Shown here: piece after piece, positions 24,908 to 33,309 of the stretch
How the letters are laid out: each line of letters begins with the position of its first letter
Numbering within the stretch: the first letter of the stretch is position 1
Notes under the pieces: generated by a model
Told to the model about the DNA's origin: nothing
The model's input: only the letters and a program-made list of their open reading frames with translations
The model's database searches: none
NCBI GenBank assembly: GCA_965227155.1
Contig: OZ245731.1
Span: forward strand, 1,922,001 to 1,986,000
Reading direction: 5' to 3'
Origin: UBA6059 sp965227155
Lineage (GTDB): Bacteria > Bacteroidota > Bacteroidia > Cytophagales > Cyclobacteriaceae
Length of the DNA stretch: 64,000 nucleotides
Position numbers and translations under genes: made by a program

Positions 24908-25138
24908 ATGAAAAACATAAAGCTCCCCATAATCTTCGTAACAGCATATCTGTTTATCTATCAGCTGAGTCCTTTTATTGGGTTTCCTGAGGCCGTAATA
25001 ATATTTATGTTCCTCACATTACCACTACTTACGATCTGGATGGTGATCAGAGTGCTCAAAGATGGTGAGGATACTCAACTTGAGTTTAGTGAGGGGCATT
25101 TGTATGAGGATATGCCTAAGTTCAACAAGCCTCATTAA
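24908..25138 (+). CDS. Small two-helix membrane protein
   Basis: The 76-residue protein has two hydrophobic helices (about residues 6-24 and 30-50), a short polar tail with DGEDTQLEFSEGHLYEDM, and no signal cleavage site. I do not recognise the family, but it looks like a conserved small membrane protein. It is transcribed away from the GH97 gene and its stop overlaps the stop of the convergent cupin gene by two bases, so the two genes share a 3' end. Function unknown. Confidence 0.65.
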   Translation: MKNIKLPIIFVTAYLFIYQLSPFIGFPEAVIIFMFLTLPLLTIWMVIRVLKDGEDTQLEFSEGHLYEDMPKFNKPH

Positions 25139-25461
25139 TCGTGGTTATACTCCGGTCTGGCAGGTGAAAAGACATCCGTGATTTTGCAATCAGTGATGGC
25201 TTTGCCACTATGAACAGCATTTGAAGGGATAACCACAGGCTCTCCCACCGTAAGTATTTTTGTTTCGCCATTCACGGTAAGCTCAAATTTACCCTCATAG
25301 ATAATACATACCTGTTCGTGATGATGATGGTGCTCAGGCAAAATACTACCTGCTTTTATATCCCAAAATGCCATGGTTAGATTTTCTCCATGGACAAATT
25401 TCCCGTGAAAACCCGGGATCAATTCTTTTGAGGATAGGTCATTTAAATCATTGAATACCAT
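25135..25461 (-). CDS. Small single-domain cupin protein
   Basis: The 108-residue protein is a classic one-domain cupin. Motif 1 is GSILPEHHHHHEQVCIIYEG, with five consecutive His that should give the metal-binding residues, and motif 2 is EPVVIPSNAVHSGKA with the second His. Small cupins of this type bind a transition metal and may act as dioxygenases, isomerases or sensors; none is indicated by the sequence. The gene stands alone and converges with the small membrane protein. The unusual HHHHH run is worth noting. Confidence 0.82.
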   Translation of the reverse strand: MVFNDLNDLSSKELIPGFHGKFVHGENLTMAFWDIKAGSILPEHHHHHEQVCIIYEGKFELTVNGETKILTVGEPVVIPSNAVHSGKAITDCKITDVFSPARPEYNHD

Positions 25462-25528
25462 AGGGTGAAAATAAAAAATGATCTGCCAAATGCTGACAGA
25501 TCATTATGATTTGTGGTAAATGGTTTAA

Positions 25529-26332
25529 TTATTGACCGGCATTGGCCGATGTTTTTCGGTATCCTGTACGAACAGGGCTAAACGTAGTGTCAATTCTTGA
25601 GATGTAAACCAATTCATCTGTATCCCTGAGACGGGCCACAATGCTGATGTCTTGTCCAGGTCCAATAGTAACCGTTTCCACCAAATTTGAACTATTGATT
25701 ACATTTTCCAGGTCAGCTCTGGTAAGATTAGGATCTAGTATGTCAATAGCAGCAGAAGGCACTTCATAAAGAACTGTGTTGTTGAGGCTTTGAATAACTT
25801 GGTCTCCACCGAATACGGTCTCCTGATTGTAATCAACCACAGAGGAGTCGGCAGTAACATCAGAAATGGTAGTATTTGCAACCAGATCAAATCCTGGCAA
25901 AGCCGTAAGGTTGGTGTTTAAGTAGAGGTACTCTGCAGCCACCAGTAGATCTACCGTCTCAGTTGCTGTAGTGCCATTGCCATCTGTCATGGAAAAAACC
26001 AATGAAGCACCACCATTCTGTGCATCAGCAAAAGTGGTGGTATAGGTAAAGGAAGAGTTCACCACATTACCGCCAAAAGAAGATTCATTAACTACCTGAT
26101 TGCCATTAACGGTGAGTGTAAAGTTTCCTATTCCCACACTGGCATCAGAGTTTAAGGTAAACTGGAATACAACCGGTATATCCACTGCCAGGCTGCCGGT
26201 AATATCCACACCTGCCGACACTTCAATAGAAGGGCCGCTAGGGTTTGAAGGGGTACTTGATTCATCATCGCCACAGCTGATTATTAAAGAAATACCAGCT
26301 ATAGCAGTAAGTAGTAAAATTGCTTTTTTCAT
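25529..26332 (-). CDS. Lipoprotein with an Ig-like domain
   Basis: A lipoprotein signal (KKAILLLTAIAGISLIISCG) precedes a Ser/Pro linker and a 240-residue beta-rich protein. The first half is an Ig-like domain (VDIPVVFQFTLNSDASVGIG, LVFSMTDGNGTTATETVDLL). The rest (TALPGFDLVANTTISDVTAD) is beta-rich too and ends VRTGYRKTSANAGQ. Exposure on the outer membrane surface is likely but unproven. The family is not recognised. The gene lies between cupin and transporter genes with no operon signal. Confidence 0.65.
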   Translation of the reverse strand: MKKAILLLTAIAGISLIISCGDDESSTPSNPSGPSIEVSAGVDITGSLAVDIPVVFQFTLNSDASVGIGNFTLTVNGNQVVNESSFGGNVVNSSFTYTTTFADAQNGGASLVFSMTDGNGTTATETVDLLVAAEYLYLNTNLTALPGFDLVANTTISDVTADSSVVDYNQETVFGGDQVIQSLNNTVLYEVPSAAIDILDPNLTRADLENVINSSNLVETVTIGPGQDISIVARLRDTDELVYISRIDTTFSPVRTGYRKTSANAGQ

Positions 26333-26406
26333 TATCTGTTTTTTAGGTCTAAGTCTTATTATAGCTCTATTTGAGAGGCATCATAAAGATGAGGCTAAAT
26401 TACACA

Positions 26407-27165
26407 TTAAATCAACATCATGAGGGCAGCTACCAGCGTTGATCCAATGATAAACCAGCGATAGCCCTTTTCGGGTATTCGTTTAATTATGGTTACACCT
26501 ATCCAGGCCCCCAGGCCAATGATGGGCAAAAACAGGATGTCCAGCTGCAAAGTATTCCAATCTATGGTTCCCCAAACCCAAATATGAAAAGGTACTTTAA
26601 ACCAATTAAGCACCATAAAAAACCAGGCGGCGGTACCGATGAAGGCATTTTTGGGTAGCCGCATCGATAGCAAATACAAGGCCGCGACAGAACCGGCCAG
26701 ATTACCAACCATTGTTGTAAAACCAGCTGCTATACCCATAATTATGGCAAACCAATAATAATCAGGGACCGCTTTTTTATTGGTATTTTCCAACCACAGC
26801 ATGATGATTACGCTCACAAAAATGATGACCGCCATGATGGCCTTGAAGGTTTCATCATTGATATAATGACCGGTATAAACGCCGATGAGTACACCCAGGA
26901 TGGCCCATGGAAATAGTTTTACTAGATGCTTCCAGGAGGCATGGCGATGGTAATAGGTTACCCCGAAAACATCAGCCATGATTAAAATAGGCAATAAAAT
27001 ACCACTAGACACTTTGCCCCCAAATGCAGCAGCCAGCAGCGGGACAGCAACCATACCGGCACCATGCACGCCCGTTTTGGCCATGCCAATAAACAGGGCA
27101 ACCATAGCTATTACAGCCAATTCCGCAATGGTAAGATCCCACGAAAAGATTTGTATAGCTATCAA
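26407..27165 (-). CDS. TauE/SafE-type anion exporter
   Basis: The 252-residue protein is hydrophobic throughout with about eight membrane helices. Family signatures are AVIAMVALFIGMAKTGVHG near the start (the first repeat) and AGFTTMVGNLAGSVAALYLL in the second repeat, both typical for TauE/SafE. Members export sulfite, sulfoacetate or related organosulfur anions across the inner membrane. The metallo-beta-lactamase-fold hydrolase gene lies 9 bases upstream on the same strand, so the two may work together on a sulfur compound. The substrate is inferred. Confidence 0.88.
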   Translation of the reverse strand: MIAIQIFSWDLTIAELAVIAMVALFIGMAKTGVHGAGMVAVPLLAAAFGGKVSSGILLPILIMADVFGVTYYHRHASWKHLVKLFPWAILGVLIGVYTGHYINDETFKAIMAVIIFVSVIIMLWLENTNKKAVPDYYWFAIIMGIAAGFTTMVGNLAGSVAALYLLSMRLPKNAFIGTAAWFFMVLNWFKVPFHIWVWGTIDWNTLQLDILFLPIIGLGAWIGVTIIKRIPEKGYRWFIIGSTLVAALMMLI

Positions 27166-27174
27166 CAGCTTATG

Positions 27175-28065
27175 TTAAGCGTTTTCTGATTTTTTCTTCC
27201 AATAGCGAATAAGGCCGGCTACACTCATCCAGGATGGGTTTGCTGCTTCATATTGGGAAATCTCCTCTTTGCCCAGCCCACCTTTAGCCAATTGGCCAGC
27301 TACATATTTCATAAACAACGGTGTGATTTCTTCATGGCTCTTGCCAGATTCCCATTGGGTTTTCATCCAATTGGCCCAGTCCCACAATATGTTTTCCAAC
27401 TGATCGAGGTGTGCAGAGGTATCAGTAACCTTATCGAAATGCGTCAAATAAAATGAGGTCGGGTTCAAATCCCTTAGAATATTGATGCTGTTGATCCAGT
27501 CTTCAATGTTGATATCTGGTGGCGGACAGGGTGGCACAACAATGCCTTTATCGATTTTCACCCCGGCCACATCGCCGGTAAAGATCGTATCATTAAGCTG
27601 CCAGGCGATGTGATGTTTGGCATGACCTGGTGTATGGTAGGCTTTTAAAACCACATCACCCAGATCAAACTCCTCACCATCAGCCACTTCATACAATAAA
27701 TCCTTAGGTATGGGTTTCATGGCACCCCAGAGTTCATCCATCTTATCGCCGTATATGCGTGTGGCAGATTCGACCAGCCGGGAAGGGTCTTCCATGTTTT
27801 TAGCTCCAAAAGGGTGTACATAGATGGTGGCACCCTTCTCTGCAAAGGCCCAGGCTGCCCCCGCATGGTCAAAGTGGATATGGGTTAAGAAAACCTTCGT
27901 GATATCATCTGTAGTATAGCCATGCTCAGCCAGGCCCTGATCCAGGTTTTCAAAAGTGCTGTAGGGTCCTGTTTCGATGAGTACCGGCCCTTCGTCGGTT
28001 TCTATTAAAAATGCCGCTATCGTATGCTCGTGGCCTAGGAATTTTAAATCTATGGGGTGAATCAT
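27175..28065 (-). CDS. Metallo-beta-lactamase-fold hydrolase
   Basis: The 296-residue protein has the metal motif THIHFDHAG (HxHxDH) at about residues 60-68, HTPGHAKHH further on, and a late FTGDVAGVKID that supplies the bridging Asp. The pattern is that of glyoxalase II or persulfide dioxygenase relatives. It should be cytoplasmic. Its stop lies 9 bases before the start of the TauE gene. Combining a thioester or persulfide hydrolase with an anion exporter would make sense in sulfite or thiol disposal, but the pairing is a guess. It starts 8 bases after the stop of the toxin gene on the same strand. Confidence 0.85.
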   Translation of the reverse strand: MIHPIDLKFLGHEHTIAAFLIETDEGPVLIETGPYSTFENLDQGLAEHGYTTDDITKVFLTHIHFDHAGAAWAFAEKGATIYVHPFGAKNMEDPSRLVESATRIYGDKMDELWGAMKPIPKDLLYEVADGEEFDLGDVVLKAYHTPGHAKHHIAWQLNDTIFTGDVAGVKIDKGIVVPPCPPPDINIEDWINSINILRDLNPTSFYLTHFDKVTDTSAHLDQLENILWDWANWMKTQWESGKSHEEITPLFMKYVAGQLAKGGLGKEEISQYEAANPSWMSVAGLIRYWKKKSENA

Positions 28066-28072
28066 ATCGTAA

Positions 28073-28315
28073 TCAATCTTGGTGATCGGTAATTTCGGTT
28101 ACTACAAATAAATCTCCTTTGAAGCGTCCTATAGCTCGATATTGCTTATTAATTCGAAAATAATAGAATGCCAAAGCTTTAGGCTTACGTTTTTTGAATC
28201 TTGGGCTTTTCAAGTCACCGTTTTCCAAAAGCGTTTTAGCTTTGATATAGGGGTAGAGAATTTTTCTGGATTTTAAAAATTGCAATATTTTCTCCGACTT
28301 CTCAACAACCTTCAT
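28073..28315 (-). CDS. RelE/ParE-like toxin of a type II toxin-antitoxin pair
   Basis: The 80-residue basic protein ends KQYRAIGRFKGDLFVVTEIT followed by DHQD. This is the typical end of RelE/ParE toxins, where the Arg and the final His/Asp help cut mRNA on the ribosome or poison gyrase. Its start overlaps the antitoxin stop by four bases. Catalytic residues fit a RelE ribonuclease better than a ParE gyrase inhibitor, but the family is broad. Small size, high pI and paired gene are the main evidence. Confidence 0.7.
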   Translation of the reverse strand: MKVVEKSEKILQFLKSRKILYPYIKAKTLLENGDLKSPRFKKRKPKALAFYYFRINKQYRAIGRFKGDLFVVTEITDHQD

Positions 28316-28518
28316 CTAACATCAATAAATGAATTGTTGTCCATCTCATCTACCTCATTCCAATCCTTTTTTCTTTTATCATTAATTTCAGAAGATTTAA
28401 GTTCATACAATCTTCCAATATCTGATTTTTGGAGAAGGTAGTCCAGTAGCTCTTCGGAATCATTAAAATCTGTTTTCTCCCAGTTACTGGTGGTATGTTT
28501 TATTTTAATGGTAGTCAT
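28312..28518 (-). CDS. Antitoxin of the RelE-like pair
   Basis: The 68-residue acidic protein starts MTTIKIKHTTSNWEKTDF. It contains EELLDYLLQKSDIGRLYEL and ends with an acidic tail (DEMDNNSFIDVR) likely to bind the toxin. It is the first gene of the pair and overlaps the toxin gene by four bases, as expected for coupled expression. The DNA-binding family is unclear, because no standard helix-turn-helix or AbrB motif is present. Confidence 0.65.
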   Translation of the reverse strand: MTTIKIKHTTSNWEKTDFNDSEELLDYLLQKSDIGRLYELKSSEINDKRKKDWNEVDEMDNNSFIDVR

Positions 28519-28564
28519 CTCCTATCTTTCAATCTCATTTAACACTAAGTTAACGAATTGAGAA

Positions 28565-29059
28565 ATGAATAATCGGATTGCAAAAGACTATTTCCAGAAC
28601 TATATGCCTGAAAACGTATGCTACGGTTGTGGCATTCATAATGACGAAGGGCTTCAAATCAAGAGCTATTGGGAGGGCGATGAAGCTGTTTTGCAATGGG
28701 AATCGCAGGAGAAGTTTCATGGCTGGGCCAATCTGATGAATGGTGGTATCATGGCTACATTGATCGACTGCCACTGTATGTGTACAGCCATGGCAGATGC
28801 CTACCGACGTGAGGGCAGGTCACTGGATTCTGAACCGGAATATCGATATGCTACCGGTACGCTCACGGTAAAATATCTAAAGCCTACACCCAATACAAAA
28901 GTTGAGCTTAGGGCTAAGGTGACTGAAGTGAAAGGAAAAAAGACAGTGCTGCACTGCGATTTTTTTTCTGACCAGGGTATAAAAACGGCAGAAGCAGAAG
29001 TGATTGCCATCAGGGTTTTTGAAGGTAAGGTCGATGGGGATAATCCTTTTAAGGCCTGA
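28565..29059 (+). CDS. PaaI-like hotdog-fold thioesterase
   Basis: The 164-residue protein is a hotdog-fold acyl-CoA thioesterase of the PaaI / YigI type: NGGIMATLIDCHCMCTAMA holds the central helix, and TLTVKYLKPTPNTKVELRAK forms the strand next to it. A CYGCGIHNDEGLQIKSYW segment at the N terminus is common in this subfamily, whose substrate is usually short or aromatic acyl-CoA. It converges with the SdpI-like gene on the other strand (11 bases overlap), so no operon is suggested. The length is normal. Confidence 0.82.
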   Translation: MNNRIAKDYFQNYMPENVCYGCGIHNDEGLQIKSYWEGDEAVLQWESQEKFHGWANLMNGGIMATLIDCHCMCTAMADAYRREGRSLDSEPEYRYATGTLTVKYLKPTPNTKVELRAKVTEVKGKKTVLHCDFFSDQGIKTAEAEVIAIRVFEGKVDGDNPFKA

Positions 29060-29366
29060 CGTTTTTTAGTTTTTGTTCGGTTAAAAGAATTACAAGTGCA
29101 CCAATGGCAAAGCTCAGTAAAAGGTTGATGGTGCGGGCATAGTTTACATCACTTTGAAAGAAGTAATACCCCAGAGTCATGGCTGATATCCCGGCAAGAA
29201 TAAAGGCAGGACCGGCAAATTTGTGTGCTTTTTGCCAGGCTTCCGGGCTTTTTTTGGCTGATTTGCCCCAATACCCATACATGTCGTTTATTTTTTTGGG
29301 CGGGAAAAAGGTAAATGCTATCCCGATAGCCATTTCTACAAAACCGATAATCAGATAATCAAACAT
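29049..29366 (-). CDS. SdpI-like small membrane protein
   Basis: The 105-residue protein has three to four membrane helices and the family motif YGYWGKSAKKSPEAWQKAHK, followed by a hydrophobic segment beginning FAGPAFILAGISA. This is the SdpI / YhfL hallmark, in which Tyr-Gly-x-x-T/S and EAW-x-x-A-x-K are conserved. Some SdpI proteins give immunity to the Bacillus toxin SdpC, but most bacterial homologues have no known role. The gene's start overlaps the stop of the amidohydrolase gene by one base (TAATG), so the two share a transcript. Confidence 0.75.
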   Translation of the reverse strand: MFDYLIIGFVEMAIGIAFTFFPPKKINDMYGYWGKSAKKSPEAWQKAHKFAGPAFILAGISAMTLGYYFFQSDVNYARTINLLLSFAIGALVILLTEQKLKNVRP

Positions 29367-30913
29367 TATTGCTTCCTCAAAATTTTCCCGGCCAGCACGT
29401 TTTGATATTCATTGTCCTTTACTGCCAGCTGTCCATTTACAAAGACATAAGCAATACCATCGCTGATTTGTTCTGGCTCATCAAAGGTTGCCCGATCTTT
29501 TACAGTAGCCGGGTTGAAGATTACGAGATCCGCAAAATAGCCCGGTGCAATTAACCCTCGCTTGTCGAGCTTTAGAAGCGCAGCAACCTTTCCTGTGCTA
29601 TTGTTGATCATGTGGCTCATGCTGATTACTGAGTCTTCCAGTACATATTTTCTGATTTTGCGGGTGTAGGTACCATATTTTCTTGGGTGGCCGCTAGACC
29701 CATCCGATCCGGTATAGCACCATTCCTGACGCATGAAATTGGCAATGTCAGACTCCTTCATGTTAAAGCTTGCTACGCTGGCATCTCCTTCCAGTATGAT
29801 TTTGATCGCAGCTTCAATAGGATCTAAATTCCATTCTTCCGACAGGTCAGCTAGTGTTTTGCCAATATAGGCTTCCTCAGGCGAACGTGTAATTCTCAGC
29901 GATGCAGGGCCCCCTCTTCTCCTTAAATTATCAGCCATTTCGATCCTGATTTGCTTTCCTAGTTCGGGATCATTGATCCTGGCTTCCATGGCCTCCATAC
30001 CACCGGCGCGGGCCCAGTTGGGAAAAGTACTGGCACCAATGCCACTACCACTGGCTACATAAGGATATTGATTGGCAGTAATATCGATACCTGCTGCCCG
30101 AGCCGAATCAAAGAGGTTGATAACCTCGGTACTTTTATCCCAAACATCCACACCCAATGCTTTGATGTGAGAAATATGGACCGGCAGCTTTGCCTCTGCA
30201 CCTATCCTTATCACTTCTCTTACAGAATTGACCAGTCCAATATTATAGCTGCTTTCATCACGCTGGTGGGTATCATATATACCACCAAATTCTGATACGA
30301 TTTTTGCAAGCTCGATTACCTCTTCCGTGTCGGCATAATTGCCAGGAGTATAATATAGGCCCGTAGACATGCCGAAAGCTCCATCTTCCATAGCCTGTCT
30401 GACCATGCTCTTCATTTCCTCCATTTCCTCCCCGGTGGGTGCACGATCATCCATGCCCATCACGATTCTTCTCACATTACCATGCCCTACAAGCAGTACC
30501 ACATTTGTACCTGATCCATTTTGGCTCCATTGATTGATAGCACGACCTACAGGTATAGGGCTGCGCCCATCATTACCCGTAACTACTGTAGTAACCCCCT
30601 GCGTGAGAAAGGGAAGGTTGTGGTTGGCCGCTTCACTACTGAGATCCTCAGTGGTATGGGTATGAGGGTCGATAAAGCCCGGCGCAAGTATGTGCCCCGA
30701 CGCATCAATTGTTTCTTTGGCCTCAATATTTACATGGTCGCCATCACCTGCATACACAATTTCAGATCCAGTGATCGCTACCTGCCAATTTTGAGGCTGT
30801 TCCGACTGACCATCGTAAACTGTTGCTCCGGTAATAAGTAGGTCTGCTTCTATCAGCTGTTTATTTTGACAGCCGATAAAAACGATCATGAGAATAGCTA
30901 GAATGTGTCGCAT
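29366..30913 (-). CDS. D-aminoacylase-like amidohydrolase lipoprotein
   Basis: A lipoprotein signal (RHILAILMIVFIGCQ) precedes a metal-dependent amidohydrolase of 515 residues. Family features are LAPGFIDPHTHTTEDL near residue 75-90 (two metal-binding His), LPVHISHIKALGVDVWD (third and fourth ligands) and GTYTRKIRKYVLEDSVISM. The overall layout is that of N-acyl-D-amino-acid deacylases (DAAs) and related D-aminoacylases, which hydrolyse N-acyl-D-amino acids or D-peptides. The lipoprotein anchor puts it in the periplasm or on the outer membrane, where peptidoglycan-derived substrates are available. This is inference. Its stop overlaps the SdpI-like gene by one base. Confidence 0.82.
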   Translation of the reverse strand: MRHILAILMIVFIGCQNKQLIEADLLITGATVYDGQSEQPQNWQVAITGSEIVYAGDGDHVNIEAKETIDASGHILAPGFIDPHTHTTEDLSSEAANHNLPFLTQGVTTVVTGNDGRSPIPVGRAINQWSQNGSGTNVVLLVGHGNVRRIVMGMDDRAPTGEEMEEMKSMVRQAMEDGAFGMSTGLYYTPGNYADTEEVIELAKIVSEFGGIYDTHQRDESSYNIGLVNSVREVIRIGAEAKLPVHISHIKALGVDVWDKSTEVINLFDSARAAGIDITANQYPYVASGSGIGASTFPNWARAGGMEAMEARINDPELGKQIRIEMADNLRRRGGPASLRITRSPEEAYIGKTLADLSEEWNLDPIEAAIKIILEGDASVASFNMKESDIANFMRQEWCYTGSDGSSGHPRKYGTYTRKIRKYVLEDSVISMSHMINNSTGKVAALLKLDKRGLIAPGYFADLVIFNPATVKDRATFDEPEQISDGIAYVFVNGQLAVKDNEYQNVLAGKILRKQ

Positions 30914-30988
30914 GGCAATGAATTTGAGGTAAAATACGAATTGATAAAATGTAAGCCAATAAGAATTTTACAAGGTGTAGGTATTTGA

Positions 30989-31852
30989 TCAGGCAATATT
31001 GACCTCAAATCCGCAATCAAAAGTCTTATTTGGTTCCAGTGTCAAAATGCCCTCCTTATTTTCCAGCTTATGATCATGTGCATGGCTATCTGCAACTCCA
31101 AACCAGGGTTCGATACACACAAACGGGGACTCCCTGTTTTTGGACCAAATCCCCAGGTAGGGGAACCCTTCAAAAACCATCTCCAGCACCTTCCTTTCAG
31201 GGTCATTAAGGGTTATTTTGGTGGACTTATAATCTTTAAAAATCAAGGCATCACGATCAAAGACTTTTTGGGTCAATTGGATTTGATTTCCTGTAAAGGC
31301 TTCAGTACTATTTCCGAGTAACCCATTTTCTAAATAATGAATCTCGGTATTTTCATCCTTATCAAATTGAAGGTGGTAGTCCTCACGGTGGTACTTTTCA
31401 TCTATAGGACAATTAAATGCAGGGTGCGCTCCGATCGAGAAATACATGGTTTTGTTGTCCATGTTTACCACTTCATACTTCGTATGCAGGGTATTCCCGG
31501 ATAAAGCATAATGGATCCTCAGCTTAAATTGAAAAGGGTAAATTCTTAGGCTCTCAGGCGTTGCAGAAAGCTCAAAGCTGATTGCATCTGCCTGATGTCT
31601 GGTAACCTCGAACATTTGATCTCTGGCGAAACCATGTTGGCCCATTGCATATTGCTGCCCATCATATTCGTAAAGCCCATCTTTTAGCTTTCCTACGAAT
31701 GGAAAAAGCACTGGCGCATGGCGATTCCAGAAAACAGGTTCAGCTTGCCAAATGTACTCCCTGCCTGATGTATTAGATTGTAAACTACAAAGCTCAGCCC
31801 CTTTTTCTTTGAAAGAGGCTGAGAGAAATTCATTCTTAATCGATAAAGCCAT
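30989..31852 (-). CDS. Aldose 1-epimerase-like protein
   Basis: The 287-residue protein has the mutarotase layout: KEKGAELCSLQSNTSGREY at the N terminus, then GQHGFARD, SIGAHPAFNCPI with the conserved His, and FVCIEPWFGVADS with the catalytic Glu. It should catalyse alpha/beta interconversion of a hexose anomer, or bind a phosphorylated sugar, as LacX-type members do. It starts 8 bases after the stop of gltD, so it is read out with the glutamate synthase genes, which is an unusual partnership. Length and motifs are normal. Confidence 0.82.
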   Translation of the reverse strand: MALSIKNEFLSASFKEKGAELCSLQSNTSGREYIWQAEPVFWNRHAPVLFPFVGKLKDGLYEYDGQQYAMGQHGFARDQMFEVTRHQADAISFELSATPESLRIYPFQFKLRIHYALSGNTLHTKYEVVNMDNKTMYFSIGAHPAFNCPIDEKYHREDYHLQFDKDENTEIHYLENGLLGNSTEAFTGNQIQLTQKVFDRDALIFKDYKSTKITLNDPERKVLEMVFEGFPYLGIWSKNRESPFVCIEPWFGVADSHAHDHKLENKEGILTLEPNKTFDCGFEVNIA

Positions 31853-31860
31853 GCCCTAAT

Positions 31861-33309
31861 TTAGGCCATGTGCAAGAGATAATCGTCTTTCGATTCTAAA
31901 ATGGAGCTACCAGTCAAAAACTTGTCTATGGCTATGGCTGCTTCACGACCTTCAGAGATGGCCCATACCACCAGGCTCTGCCCTCTACGCATATCTCCAG
32001 CAGCGAATACAGCCGGCATGCTGGTCTGGTAATTCTCCGCTTTTACGTTATGCCTTTCATCGAGCTCAAGATGCAGCTGCTCCAGCAAGCCTTCTTTTTG
32101 AGGGTTGGTGAACCCTGCTGCTATCAATGCCATCTCACAGGGTATTATTCTTTCTGAATCTTTGATTTCCTGAAAACCATCTTTGCCCCATTCAATATCA
32201 ACCAGCTTGAGCCCGGTGAGCTCGCCTTTTTCATTACCTATAAATTCTTTGGTAAGGATGGACCATTCACGCTCACAGCCCTCTTCATGCGAAGAGGAGG
32301 TCCGCAACACCATGGGCCATTCTGGCCATGGGTTGACTTTGCTTCTGTCGGTTGGCGGTTTGGTCATCAGCTCGATCTGGGTGATGGATTTAGCTTTATG
32401 CCTGTTGGAGGTGCCCACACAGTCAGAACCGGTATCGCCACCGCCAATGACTACAATGTTTTTGTCGGTAGCCCACAGCTCTTCTTCCAGCACAGGTAAA
32501 CCAGCCACGCGCCTATTCTGCTGTGTTAAAAATTCCATGGCAAAATGCACGCCCTTCAGTTCTCTACCCGGGATCGGCAGATCTCGTGGGATGGTGCAGC
32601 CTCCGGTAAGAAGCAAGGCATCAAAATTATCGATGAGGTCCTGCACAGCCACATTTTCACCCACATTGGCGTTGGTACGGAAATTAATACCTTCCACTTC
32701 CATAATCTTAATCCGGCGGTCGATGGTCCATTTTTCCATTTTAAAATCCGGAATACCATATCGTAGCAAACCACCTATTTGGTCATCCCGCTCGAAAACC
32801 GTCACTGTATGGCCTGCCTTATTGAGCTGAGCTGCGGCAGCAAGTCCTGCTGGTCCGGAACCCACAATCGCCACTTTTTTGCCGGAGCGCTTATGAGGCG
32901 GCTTAGGTTTGATAAGATCAAGCTCAAAAGCCTTTTCTATGATGGTCTTCTCGATAAACTCGATAGTTACCGGCGGTTTATTGATACCCAATACACAGGA
33001 CGACTCGCATGGAGCAGGGCAGATACGCCCGGTAAATTCCGGAAAGTTATTGGTAGAAAGCAGGATTTCTGCTGCTTCTTTCCAGTCACCACGGTAGGCC
33101 GCATCATTGAAGTCAGGTATTTTGTTGCCTAGTGGACAACCACTATGGCAAAACGGAATCCCGCAATCCATACATCGGGCCGCCTGTTGCTTGGAGCGCT
33201 CTTCACCAAAATCGAGGTAAAACTCCCTATAGTTATTGATCCGCTCTTTGGGATCGACGGTAGGTGGGAGTTCCCTTTTGTATTCCTTAAATCCAGTAGG
33301 TTTTCCCAT
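31861..33309 (-). CDS. gltD: Glutamate synthase small subunit
   Basis: The 482-residue protein has the N-terminal Fe-S segment CMDCGIPFCHSGCPLGNKIP and a second cysteine group, GRICPAPCESSCVLGI. They are followed by the FAD-binding GSGPAGLAAAAQLNK and the NADPH-binding VIGGGDTGSDCVG. It delivers electrons from NADPH to the large subunit, which turns 2-oxoglutarate and glutamine-derived ammonia into two glutamates. The start ATG overlaps the gltB stop by one base (TAATG), typical of coupled translation. Length is normal. Confidence 0.97.
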   Translation of the reverse strand: MGKPTGFKEYKRELPPTVDPKERINNYREFYLDFGEERSKQQAARCMDCGIPFCHSGCPLGNKIPDFNDAAYRGDWKEAAEILLSTNNFPEFTGRICPAPCESSCVLGINKPPVTIEFIEKTIIEKAFELDLIKPKPPHKRSGKKVAIVGSGPAGLAAAAQLNKAGHTVTVFERDDQIGGLLRYGIPDFKMEKWTIDRRIKIMEVEGINFRTNANVGENVAVQDLIDNFDALLLTGGCTIPRDLPIPGRELKGVHFAMEFLTQQNRRVAGLPVLEEELWATDKNIVVIGGGDTGSDCVGTSNRHKAKSITQIELMTKPPTDRSKVNPWPEWPMVLRTSSSHEEGCEREWSILTKEFIGNEKGELTGLKLVDIEWGKDGFQEIKDSERIIPCEMALIAAGFTNPQKEGLLEQLHLELDERHNVKAENYQTSMPAVFAAGDMRRGQSLVVWAISEGREAAIAIDKFLTGSSILESKDDYLLHMA

